Shown: in pieces, positions 39,101 through 50,375 of the stretch
Layout: each line of letters begins with the position of its first letter
Position numbering within the stretch: position 1 is the stretch's first letter
From: Serinus canaria
Lineage: Eukaryota > Chordata > Aves > Passeriformes > Fringillidae
Direction: 5' to 3'
Length of the DNA: 64,000 bases
NCBI RefSeq assembly: GCF_022539315.1
Contig: NC_066323.1
Location: forward strand, 10,591,219-10,655,218
The notes under the pieces: generated by a model
Databases searched by the model: none
What the model saw: only the letters and a program-made list of their open reading frames with translations
Told to the model about the DNA's origin: nothing
Position numbers and translations under genes: made by a program

Positions 39101-42100
39101 GACCCCTGTCATTTCTGCAGAGAGCAGTGATCTGGTCTCACAAGCATCCCCCTGGCCAAGCCTTCAGGACTAGGAGTGAAATTTGCTCTGGATGCCAGGT
39201 CAAGAGTGGTTTTTGAAGTATATGTCCAGAGAAGGATAGCTAAAAGCCTCAGCAACCTTTTGCTGCATTAATCCATCATACTTTGACAAGCTGATGGCTC
39301 AAATGAGCTGGATCCTTTATGGAAGGAGAAAAGATGTTTCTCAGGAGAAGTGGGATTTTAATGGCAGAAGAGATATGGGAAAGCTTTAATCTTAGTACCA
39401 GGGTGTGTTTCTATTTAAGGAGATTCTGACCTTTTTTTTGTCAGGAGGGATTGCTGTGAACCTGGCTTTGCAAAGGGCCAGATTGAGTATTTGTTTCTTT
39501 AAACAGCCTCCATTGTTGTAAGCCAGGGAGGTCACTCAGAGCAGCAGCTGCTGCAGGGGCTGGCGGGCACCCCAAAGCAAAGGTCACCTTGCAGAGCACT
39601 TGCAGAGGATTAGCACTTGGCTGAGTGGAGATGCAGGCCTAAAAAGCACCTCAGAAGGTCCTTGGCCACAGCTGGGGGGCATTCTTGGGGGGGCTGTGCC
39701 AGTAGGAATAATGCTGCTGTGATTGACTCCCAGCTTTTCACCAGCACGTGCTTGGATTTGCTGGGCTGGCTGGGTTTAGAGCAGGGCATTCACTGGGCAG
39801 TGGGGGGAGTGTGTTCCTTGCTGGCTCCAGCTGCAATCTAGGGCAGTATTACTGCCCCAGAGTGAGTGTCCACCATCCTTTTTGCCATCCTGTGCTTCAG
39901 GGCCTCAGTTTGGTTGGCATCTCCAAAGGCAAAATTGAGCTTTTATTTATAGGTGGTGCCCCTGCTGTGCTACCAACAGCAACACTTTCAGTACAAATTG
40001 CTGCACAGAGGAAAACTCAAAGCTCAGTTTTCTGGTGGCATTTCCCACTGGAAGAGCCAGCAGAAATCCTTTTCTGCTGAAGAGTAAAGTGCTGTGTGAG
40101 AATAAGAAGGGGGTTCTACTCCACTTTGGGCTCAGACCTCTACTTGCCACTTTAGTCACCACAGAGGTTGAGATCTCTCCTCTATGGCTGTCCCTGAGCA
40201 GGCAGGCCAGAGCATCCTTGTGGCCAGGAGGTCTTTCAGATGGAGCTCAGGCAGGCTTTTGAAGCTCAAGACTCAAACTGAGGTAAGACACATGGCAAGA
40301 CACTTCTGAGGGAACAGGGCTCTTCCCTGCTACAGTCTCCATGGGACTCCAAAATTGTCCTTTGCCATTACAGAAGAAGCAGGCAAAGCAACAAGAGCCC
40401 ACCCTGAGGGCTCAAGGATGCTCTCAGCCCTTGAACAGAGATGCCAGAGCTGTTCAGAGGGCAAAAGGTCAGCACAGCCTTCCAAATTTTCTGAATGCCG
40501 GTGTGCAAAATGCCCTCGAATGCCTGAGCCCTGCAGCAGAGTGGGTAAAGAGGCAATTCCTTATGTCAGGGGGGGTTCTGCAGCATTCCACACAACCAGG
40601 CAGGGCTCAAAGGGTGACAGAGCCCAGAGAGAAAAGAAAGAAGGGATTGGTGGGGTATGTGATCAAACCTATGCCCCTTTGGAAGCCTTAATGAGTAATC
40701 AGTCTGTTGTTTCAGACAGCAGCATGTCTTGGGACAAATTCTGCTGATACATTATAGGATTTTCAAACACATCTTGTGCTGATTTTCCAAATTTCTGGGA
40801 AGAGGAGAGTGTATGGCGGATTTTGTACCCAGTTAATTTTATGGAGTGCATTGAGTAAGGGTGGATTTATTTTCTGAGCTAGACATGGTTTCAAACATGG
40901 CTTTGTGTTTCTTCATTGAGGAGGCCAGGTACTGTTTTATTGCCTTGTGTAAATTGCTTGTTGTTTTATTGAAGCATAAAAACACTTGGCAAGGCCACAG
41001 CGTCCCATTATCTTTCAATTGGGTGGGCAATAATTCCTTAAACAAACACAAGACCTTATTAAACCCTCAAATACCTAGAAATCAAAACAACATAAGAACA
41101 GAGACACCCAATATGCTGCAGGTATCAAAGAAATGAATGTGCTTTTTAACTACTGAACACAACTAGATCTGGAAAACCTTGAAAGCTGAAATAAAAGCAT
41201 GTCTGATCTTAGCACTGCCTGCACTGTTTCCTTGTGTTTCTTTCTGCTTCTGTGTCTGCCTCTAAGCCTGCTACACTGCTGGTTATGAGCACTGACCAAA
41301 TCCCAAGGAACTGCTGATATTCTGCTTCCAGATGAGTTTGCAGATACTAATGCTGTAGGGAGAGGTGGCAAAGAGTAGGCTGGCAGAGATCCTTGTATTT
41401 GCTCAGCAGCTGGAGAGGGATGTGTGCCAGAACTGGACTCTGCACCAGGGCTGTTTTGGTGTCTCTTTGAACACACACAGGATGGAGATCAAGCCATCAG
41501 CTCACCCCCTTCTGCAGCAGTCCTGCCTCTGTGAGAGATGACCTCATCTCAGAGAAACCTCTGCACGTTCAGGAATTTGTGAGTCATCCCTGGGAAACTA
41601 TTCTCCCTCTGCACCAACATCTGAGCAGAATAGCTCACACTGCACTGGCCAGAGCTTCCCTGCCTGGTAGGGCTCCAGGGGATTTCCCCAACTCCATGAA
41701 AGCAGCTTGCAATCAGGGTCCTGTGGTATATCAGTGGCACCTGGAGTGGCTGTGCCCACAGCTTTTTCCTTCAACTCCTCCCTCCCCAAAGAGCAGCATC
41801 CTGGTGGAGATGGAAGGGACAGCCCTGGGCTAGAGGGACGGCTCATGGACAGCACAGCAGCCATAGACAGAACCTGAGGAGAGAAGACAGCAAAATCCAG
41901 CTGTGATGACAGTGCTGAGGGTTAATTTTGGCATCAGGGCCAGCACAGGTAGCAGCAACCAAGGGCACCTGCCAGGGCTGTGGTTTTGGTGACCCATGCT
42001 CAAGCCCCAGCTGCTTCAAAGCTGTCATTCCTTTTGGCTCCTATCCTCAGCATGGCACAGCTCCAGCCAGGGGTCACCTGGGAGCAGAGGAGCCAGCTTC

Positions 42101-45100
42101 AAGCATTGCTCCCCAGACAGAGGGATCAGTAAGGAGCACTGTGCTCCAGTGGAAGTGAGATTTTTCAAGCTCATGATGGTCAGGGTGACAGGAACACCAA
42201 AAGTCTGTGGCTTTCTTCCTCCCTCAGCAGTCATGGCAGGTCTCTGCAGGACATTAAACGTGGCTCTGCAGAGGCCCCAGAGGACTCTGCCCTCACACCT
42301 GAAGATGTAGGTGATGACTGAAGGAGGCATGTAAAAGCATTCTCCAGCTCTGGGAAAAAATAACAAGCAAGTAGAGAACCCAAAGTAAACCAACTCTGTC
42401 CTTTTTACACTGGGGAGGTACCAAACTGCCCTTCAGCTGGTGCTGGATGTTCCCTAATTGATGCTGTATCCATCCCACACAGACTTTCCACAGGGGAAAC
42501 AATGCCTGCTAAATGAGCCCAAGGGAGCTGTTGGGTTTTCCAGGGAGCTGGAGCCAGCCTGTTTATGTTAAGGAAACCCCTCAATATCTGAAACCATTCC
42601 CATCTGCAGAGAGGGCCTGCTCAGTCAGATCTCTTCCCCAAATGGAGCATTTAGGAAAAAGGAGGCTAATTCCTGCTCTCCAGTGGGAGAATGGTGTGGA
42701 AGGAGCTGGGACAGCTGGAGGAAATGGCAGTAAAGGCATGAGGAATTCTCGTAAATCATCTGTGACCATTTGGATGCTTCATTTTATGCCTATGCCAACA
42801 TGCTCACTCTCTGGGCCAAACATCACTGATTTTGTTGGAGTTTCCCCAATGAGGCTTGGCTGGGATAAAATGGGACCTTTTTTCTTTAACTGTGTGTCCA
42901 CTTTTTCATCACAAAACATCACAGGAACTCATTCTTTCCCATGCTGCACCCTCAGCTTTGCAAGCACACAAACATTCCTGTGCGAATAGAATGAGCTTCT
43001 GTGCTCAAAAAAGCAATACTTGAGGTTTTCCTGTGTCCAGCCCAAAAGCTGTGTCAAGGCTGGGTTTCTTCTGCCCTGAACAATGAGCAGGGTCAACACA
43101 GAAGTGGCCAGAGTTAGCCCCAAATACCAGAGAAAGCAGCTGCCAGCTGATGCCAAAGCACTTCATCTCTGCCGTGGTTTGGCCATGGAGATTTCTTCTG
43201 CACCTAGCACAGAAAACCTGAAGTCTGGGACATTCCAGTGACATTCAGCAATGTGACACCCAGACTATAAGTTCTTGCATTTGTGAGCTGCCTCTCAGCA
43301 TGTCAGGCAGAAAGTGGCAGGCAGGCACCCATGAATGCAGCCCAGCCTCTTCTTCCCCAGGCCTCTATCCATCCTGATTGTCTTATTTTTGTCTTAGCTA
43401 TATTTTCACTCCTTTATCCAAACAGCTAGGAGAGAAAAGACTAAGCTATCTCTCCCTTAAACGTGTTCTGAGCTGTATTTTTGTCATATATCAGTGCTAT
43501 CCATTTATTTCAAAAAGGTTCTGCTGATTTCCAGCACAGCCTGTAAGGTCAGATCAGCCCCCTGGGACAATTATTTCCCTCTCAAGGGCTTAGATAACTA
43601 ACACTGCCCTGCACCAAAATGATCCTCACAGTGACATGTGCCTGTGAGAAAATCACACAGAAGTCTCTGCACACATGGAATATTTCAGGGGCTGTCAGGT
43701 TAAACTCTGCTACCACAGGGCAAGAAACAGGCAACTGTGTTGGTTCACACCAGTTATGGAGCTGGTCCAAGCAGTAGATGCAAGGTTAATTAGGCACCTC
43801 ATCATGAGGCCAGGAAACAACATAACCTATTATATACACAAGAATTTTTACATAATGTATCTGTTATGACAGCACTCAGGATTTGGGCAAAGTGCTGCAA
43901 AAATCCAGAATAATAAAACTTCAGTCCCCCTCTCTCAGGATCTCACAATATAAAACCAGAAATCAGGTAGACACAGAGAAAAATTAATAAATAGAAACTC
44001 ATGAGGCCTAATTTAATTACAATAAACAACCCTAGGGAAGCTCCCCCTTCCCTCATCCCATCCAGCCCCCAGTTCTGGAGAAGGGTCCCAGGCTCCTGCT
44101 GCCTTCCCTGCCCTCAGCCCCAGCCTGGCACCCTGCAGATGGGAGAAGAAATGCACCCCCACTGTGAGTTACAGGATTGGGTGGGTTTGACATTCATCCA
44201 GTAGTCCAGGAAGGTGAAAAGACATCCATGTTGAGCCTGGCCAGGTTTCTGAAAGAGGCAGAGGACCCCAGAGATGCACAGGAGTGATGCACACCCAGGA
44301 GAGGCTGAAGAGCCAGGGACACTGAAGGCAAACCACAAATAAATGGCTCTATCAGGTCATGCAAGGAAGTTCTCTGTTCCCAAACTGGCCAAGGAAAATG
44401 AAGGATAATGTGAAGCTCTCTGAAGGTGTCAGAGCTGAGGGTGCTTTATTTTGCTTCCTGCTCTTCCTGTGAGCTGAGTGCTCTTCAGGAGATCTCCAGG
44501 GCATGTTGTCCATTATTCACTCTTCCTTCCTCCTTCCCCCTCAGCTTTGAGGTTTGCTCACACCACAGGGTAGATGTTCATGTCATATGAAACAATTTCA
44601 TCCTTTGTTCTCTCCTCTTCAGCTTGTAGCTTCAGTGCAAGTGCTTAAATGCTGCTCTGAGGACATCACTTCACTTTCAGCTTTTCTCAGACTGTTTCCT
44701 GCTGTCTCTAAATGCTGCTCTGACATTCATTAATTTCTTTGTGCAAGAAATAAATACTATTATCTCCATGTTAGCTGTATAAAATCAATCCACACAAAAT
44801 GAAAATGAAATATACAACCAATTTTGGTGTGCCTGCTGGGGCATCACTGTGCTGATTTTCAGAGTATGGCATATCTGTTCTATCTAAGGCACAATTTAAT
44901 ATTAACATCAGCCATATCAGTGAGCATCTACAAGCCCCATCACACTGAGCAAGTGCTACAAGAAATTTTTCAGACACCTGTGACTTGTCCAGTTTGAGCA
45001 AAGCAGAAAACCTCCCACTCAAAGTGGGCACTCCCTGCCAAACCTCCAGGCTTGGGCAGCACTTTGTTTTCACAACAAACCAGAGGCAGGAATGCACAGA

Positions 45101-46040
45101 ACTACATCTGTCCCAAATCTTGGCCACAGAGAACAGGACAATTACAGCTGGAACATTCCAAATCCAGGGAAATGCCTGAGGTGGACAGAGCACAGGGGCA
45201 CCTTTAGCTCAGTGTGCTCACCAGAGTGACAGGACAAGGTCTGGGAGCCACAAGTGCAGGTGGGCCCCCAGCCCATGCTCAGTGCCTGCAGGGACAGCTC
45301 TGCAGCAGCCACCAGGGCTCACCCTGCTGATGGACAGGGTCCTGCATCACGGCCAAGCCCTGGCACCTCTCCCAAGCCAGATGTCCCTGTGCTGCTGGGA
45401 CAGAGCCTTGAGGAGCATGGCCAGGCCTCATTAAAAGCAGCATGAGCAGGAGATGGAGGCTGGGTGCAGCCTCTGCATTCTCCTCCTCTGAGGCTGAACA
45501 GAAGCCCAGATGGATTATTTTCAATATCAACAGCTATTTACTGGCCTGGGAGGGACTCTGCAGGGTCATAGCACAGGCTTTGCTGTCACAGCATCCAGCC
45601 CCTGCTCCAGTGAATAATTAGAGAGTAACTGCTGGAAATAGGGAGAACACCATGCAGAGTGGCAGAAGGTGGTGTGCAGCACACTGAGCTGGGGCCAAGC
45701 TCCTGGCAGGGGCTGTGTGAGGGTGGCTCTGTGCCCAGACAGGGCTCGATAGGAGATGCACAAACAACTGAGCTGCTCTGAGGCCTTGGCATGGATGTAG
45801 AGGGACTGTAGGACTGGACATGCCGTTTTCCCCTGAACTGTAAAACCACTTCTGGCCACTCTCACTCATTTGAAATAGCAAGTGTTTGAGTGCTGGGCAA
45901 ATTCCAGCCTGGATAGCTTCATTATGCCTGGTTAAATGGTCATGGTGGGTTTTAATTTAGCTCATAATTCTTTTTGATTGCCTGCTCTAGGCATTTGTGC
46001 AACATCACCAGACACTAATAGACAAGTGTGAGATGGAATG
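36197..46040. other. Intergenic DNA without recognised genes
   Basis: The longest frame is 218 codons on the plus strand at 37355-38011. It shows no recognisable domain, no homopolymeric composition and no clear splice context. Nothing else stands out. The 14-bp word AAATGCTGCTCTGA recurs 63 bp apart (44647-44660 and 44710-44723), just beyond 44.6 kb. Confidence 0.5.
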
Positions 46041-46061
46041 TAGGGAGCTCTGAGCTCCCTA
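46041..46061. repeat. 21-bp perfect odd palindrome
   Basis: TAGGGAGCTC, then a single T, then GAGCTCCCTA. All ten pairs match around a one-base centre. No larger element is visible around it. Possible readings are a dimeric transcription-factor site or a chance palindrome. Confidence 0.85.
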
Positions 46062-49000
46062 TGGCCATGCTGTAATTGTCATTGTTACCTTTCACAGCCA
46101 GGTAAACTGTCACTAAATCACCTGCACAGCAGATGTTTGCTATTCTGACTGCAAGCAGGTGCACTGCCAGGATGGCTAACCTTCTCCAAGGAAATCTGAA
46201 GCATGATGGCTCCAGAGCAAGCTGTTAGGAATCCTGCTTGGACTGCCCTTGCTCTGCCTAGAAGTAGGGAGAAAAGACAGCAAAAACTGAAGTATTGGGC
46301 AGGTCAGTGTTTGACTCTCAGGTCCTTTGGTGGCACTTGAGTCCAGCAAGACAGAGGTTCAGCAGTTTCCTGCACAGTCTGTGTCCTCCTTGCCCAGTGT
46401 CAGTGCTGGGCTGGGTGGGCTGATCTCCTGAGTCACTGGTTGGTTTTTCTGCTGGGACTGCCTGAACCAGCCAGGCTGGGCACTCCCTGGGCAGGGGGAG
46501 CTGCTGTGTGGCACCAGGCTCACTTTGCAGAGCAAGCACGACTCCTTCCTGATGGTCTTGGTTCCCATGGAGATCCTAAGGACATCAACACAACAAGGGC
46601 TTGAGATAACCCTTCCTCCTCCCATCCTGCACAGATGACAAACAATACAAGCAATGCCCAGCCACTGTGGGGGTCACAGCCCCACTTTCTAAGAGTAGCC
46701 TGTTTGTTGCATGGTACATTTGGGGTTGTGGAAAAATTTATGAAGTGTGCTTGTACTTGACAGCTTTTTCCAGGAGGGCTTTGAGTTGTTTTTCTTCCAA
46801 GAGTCTGCATCCAGTTACAGCCTGGAATATGTGATCTCACAGTGTTTGTATTTATGCCTCTCAGAAAACCATTTTTACAGCAGCAGTATCTATAGGTTAC
46901 TGTGAGGCACCCAGTGAAGTCATTGCAGGGTCACCTCAGGGTCACCTGCCTCCTACGTGCAGCACATCAGTTTGGCTGCAGCACAGCTACAGCTGAAGCT
47001 GCTTTCTGTAGCTGGGAACTGAAGAAATACAAGCAGGGGATTTAAACTGATGAAATAACACGATGAGAAGGGGAAATACACTATAGGGAAAACACTCTCC
47101 TGGCTAGGGTCAGTCATGAGCATTTGATAATGGATGGGGGTTTTTACATCACCTGTTTCCAAATCAGGAAAATGTGCAGTTCCCTGAGCAACAAGCTGTG
47201 TGAGTCTGGGGAGTGGGACTTGGACCTTGTTGTATCATGGAAATGGGATAAACATGGGACTTGGATCTTGTTGTGCCATGGAAATGGGATAAACACGGGC
47301 CTTTTGGGTAATTTGGCTCATTTGCCAGATAAGATCTTTGCTCAGAACAGAAATACCAGGCTGCATATTCCCACAACGAGCTGGGGTTAAGAAACACCCT
47401 CATTTTCAAACTGATCCCTCTACTGAGATGGTTCCCAGTGCTCCAAATTCCCAGAGCTTTTAAGAAAAAAAAATGTTTCCTTTCTCCCTCATTCAGAACT
47501 TTGCTGCTGTGGTTGGGTTTGATCTGTTTTTATGAGAGACCTAAGTGATAACACAGCCATTTCCAGAGCTCATTGCTGCTGAATGTTTTATCCTGTGGAA
47601 AACCTAAGCCCTCCTCTACTCATTAAGGCAATCAAATTTATTCTGCCAAATAGCTCAGAGGCATTCCAGCACCCACTGGAAGTGGTGGTAGCTTTCCCAC
47701 TGACTTCAGTGTGCACAAAATATTCCCAAGACTGGAAATCCCAAATACCCTGCATCTGTTCTGCACATTTCTGAAGCCTTCCAGCTACTAACAAGACCAT
47801 CGTGTTGGAAGAAAAAGTACAGCAATATGAAACGTTAGTGAGAATGTGTGTCTCAATCTAAGTCCTGGTCTACTCCAGTTGATTGGAAAACTGCCATAAA
47901 TAAATCAGGATTTGGTCTCCCAAGTGTGTTGGAAATCAAGGCCAGCTTCAGCATGCTGCATGTGCAAGGAGCAGCACTTGGCTTGGGCTTCATGGGAGGG
48001 TTTTATTCAATGTTATGGTTTCTATGGCTGCCCCAGGAGCTTGGATGTTTGTCCACAGCCCCTTGTCCTCATCTGCTTGGCTAGGATGAGTGCAGGGGGG
48101 AGAATGAGGATGCAGTGCCCTGTAAACTGGAACAGTGAGAGTGGTTTCCCTTCTCTCCTTGGAATGGGAGGCAGGGCACAAAGGAGAGCATGGCAGTGCT
48201 AAAGTACAGAAATGTACAGGCTGCATTTTGGGAGCTGGGGGTAGCCAGCAAGCAAGGGGTTTGTATTGCAGAAGTAGTTTGGCATGCAGTGAGATTCAGT
48301 GAGATTGTGGGGGCATGTGAGGAGAATGAACCACTGGAAAGAAGTTATGGCCACCCTGGTCTTTCTCTAACTCCTCCCCCAGCTCCTTGTCTTGTTCTTT
48401 GGGAATGCAGGGAGGATAGCTGAAAATTGAAGCAAGAGCAGAGGAGAGACAAAGATGGCCAAGAGGAAGGTCTGAGGGTCATGCTGGGTGCAGACAAGCC
48501 CAAGGAGACAGAAAACCTGCAGGAGATCCACGAGGGAGTCCTCCCTGCTCCTGGGCATGGGGATGTTTGCCCAGGCTCCCATCCTGGGAGAGTTTATGCT
48601 CTAAAATATAAGATGGGAAAATATCAGCCCATGGTGGAAGGTCCCTCTGTTTCCCTTCCCATGAACTGCCCTGTCCCTCCAGAGGGCTGGTAACCTGTCC
48701 AGGTGAGATGCTGCTCCCCCTCACATCCCCCTGCTCTCTGGTATCCCATCCACTCCCACCAAAACACAGCAGTGCCTCAGCCCTCAATTCATCCCCTCTT
48801 GGAGGAGTGAGTCCTTGCCACCTGAGAAGCAGCTCCCTTTACTAGGGAAAGGTGAAAAGGAAATTTCATTTGGCAGAAGTATAAGGATTGAGTTCACATA
48901 GTTCTTGCTAAGAGAGTGAAGATGTACAAGGCAAACAAGAGAGAAGTGGTAGCACAGGTGAGGCACAGAGCAGTTCTGCCATCCCATTTTGGTGTCTGGA

Positions 49001-49260
49001 GTTAGGCCTGGCAGCCTCTTGAAAGGGACACAGCATTTCAGGGACAAAGTCACCTGGCTGTACTGGGAAGGCAGAAAACAGCTTTGGAAAGAAAGTCACA
49101 CACTTTAGTGACAAGTGTGGGCTCGAGGGGATTAGCAGGGCACAACGCCTTCCTTCTGATCCACGCCTTGGACCTTCATTCCCTGCGAGGGGGCAAGCAG
49201 CCACCCCTGCATTCCAGCGGGGAAGGGGCAATGGAAGGAAGGTGAGAACCAGGTGGCTCC
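46062..49260. other. Intergenic DNA without recognised genes
   Basis: This stretch is CpG-poor with only short frames. It contains the 41-bp tandem duplication listed separately and nothing else I can name. Confidence 0.5.
47215..47296. repeat. 41-bp tandem duplication (2 copies)
   Basis: Copy one spans 47215-47255 and copy two 47256-47296. They begin GGGACTTGGA and end GGGATAAACA(T/C). A handful of substitutions separate them (for example CCTTG/TCTTG and TATCATGG/TGCCATGG), so the duplication is fairly young. It is not part of any recognised gene. Confidence 0.85.
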
Positions 49261-49375
49261 TGGGCGAGCTCCTGCCTCCATCCTGGGCGAGCTCCTTCCT
49301 CCATCCTGGGCGAATTCCTGCCTCCATCCTGGGCGAATTCCTTCCTCCATCCTGGGAGATCTCCTTCCTCCACCC
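49261..49375. repeat. 23-bp minisatellite, 5 copies
   Basis: Five head-to-tail 23-bp units have the form TGGGCGA(GCT/ATT)CCT(G/T)CCTCCATCC. Units 1-2 carry GAGCT, units 3-4 GAATT, and the last is a diverged GGGAGATCT version. Units 1 and 3 have CCTGCC while 2 and 4 have CCTTCC, so the array may have grown by duplicating a two-unit block. Because 23 is not a multiple of 3, the same peptide recurs in all three frames, which creates several long spurious ORFs on both strands. The array abuts the left edge of a CpG island. Confidence 0.9.
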
Positions 49376-49740
49376 TCCGCGCGGTCCCTGGGCCGAGCCC
49401 GGCTCACAAAGGCCGCTATCCAGCCGCACAAATGAGCAGCACACGGGGGTCTGGGTGCGATGCGGTGCAGTTTCGGGGCGCTGGGCTCCCTGTGGCCGCA
49501 GGTACGGTGCCCTGCAGGGCAGGATTTGGGGAATCCCGGGATCTCGGGATGGGATCCCGGCATCTCTCCGCTGCCGCCGCCCGCAGCGCGCCGGGCCCGC
49601 AGCGCCGCCTGCCGGCCGCTCCCCGCCACCGCCGCCCGGAGCGGCCGCGGCTCCGCGGGACCCCGGGCGTGCGGCTGAGCCCGAGCTGCGGGGCAGATCC
49701 GCAGGGATCCCCCTCGCTTCGCCACCTTGCCCTGCTCTCT
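49376..49740. promoter_or_regulatory. Second CpG island (orphan)
   Basis: About 365 bp is very CpG-dense (CCGCTGCCGCCGCCCGCAG and similar), bounded left by the minisatellite and right by an LTR. No recognised exon lies in it. On the plus strand a donor-like CCGCAG|GTACGG occurs at 49501/49502. On the minus strand I see no strong donor. It could be the promoter of an unannotated non-coding transcript, or a distal regulatory island of P3H2 about 19 kb upstream. Confidence 0.65.
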
Positions 49741-49882
49741 GCAACAGCTGCTTCCTCATTGCCCGCTTCTGATGCCTTAGGTTTTAGCTTTCGTGTTTTC
49801 CAGATCCTGTATTGCATTATTATTGGATTCTGCATTGCATTCTGTACTGCATTAGTATCTGACTTTGAACTTCATATTAAGT

Positions 49883-49910
49883 GTTAGCACTTTATATGCT
49901 AACATATAAA
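49883..49910. repeat. Two overlapping inverted repeats in the LTR
   Basis: GTTAGCA (49883-49889) pairs with TGCTAAC (49897-49903). TTTATATG (49891-49898) pairs with CATATAAA (49903-49910). The two hairpins share bases and so are mutually exclusive. They lie in the upstream half of the LTR. Confidence 0.7.
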
Positions 49911-49950
49911 GCATGTATGTTTTTATACACTTAAAACATAGATGTATAAA

Positions 49951-49955
<5 letters not shown>

Positions 49956-49997
<42 letters not shown>
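49956..49997. repeat. (AT)21 dinucleotide repeat inside the LTR
   Basis: Forty-two bp of pure AT repeat, followed by imperfect ACATATATGT units to about 50027. The run lies within the LTR and is probably an expansion of an AT-rich stretch already present in it. Likely polymorphic and prone to cruciform extrusion. Confidence 0.95.
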
Positions 49998-50000
<3 letters not shown>

Positions 50001-50211
50001 AATGTACATATATGTACATATATGTATCTCCTCACAGTTCAGTCAGACAAAACAATCCTTTCCCAGCCTGAGAACCAGGGACACCGTTGCAACTTCAGGC
50101 TCAAAAGGTACAAACAACAGCAAATTGAGGAGAGCAAACTCGGAGGATGGGACTTCATAACCTGAAGCTGTAGTTGGACAATTAACCCCAATATGTAAAT
50201 GGACCAGAACT

Positions 50212-50218
50212 TATAAAA
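50212..50218 (+). promoter_or_regulatory. LTR TATA box
   Basis: TATAAAA lies about 160 bp before the LTR end, the usual place for the U3/R promoter element of a retroviral LTR. No perfect AATAAA is evident downstream. CATAAATACC at about 50310 may be its degenerate equivalent. Confidence 0.6.
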
Positions 50219-50375
50219 GTGCAAAAAGTCATGACTTGGAGTTCATCTTGGGTGGAGCCACAACTGGGCTCTTGTACTGCCCAAGGTGTATCCTTTGAAG
50301 GCCTTTTTCATAAATACCTGCTTTATTCCTTTAACGCTGCCTAGCTTCTGTTCTAGGCAGCTCCACAAGGCATCA

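Larger units (their letters stand above)
49770..50375 (+). mobile_element. Solo LTR of an avian endogenous retrovirus (ERVL-like)
   Basis: The element begins TGATGCCTT and ends AAGGCATCA: perfect 9-bp inverted termini with the canonical TG...CA ends, over 606 bp. Inside are a TATA box (50212), a downstream stretch CTTGGGTGGAGCC, and a 3' portion with CTTTATTCCTTTAA and CTGTTCTAGGCAGC, which I recall from bird ERV LTRs. No primer-binding site follows and no polypurine tract or viral coding sequence flanks it, so it is a solo LTR left by LTR-LTR recombination. The flanking 5-mers (GCTTC left, CTCCT right) do not form a clean target duplication. It points rightward, away from P3H2. The family name is from memory and less certain than the LTR call. 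Confidence 0.85.

Noticed and set aside
48908..49759. 283-codon minus-strand frame and companion frames at the second CpG island
   Set aside because: All three frames stay open because of the 23-bp repeat and the CpG island. The repeated peptide (GWRKE, AQDGGR) is the minisatellite itself.
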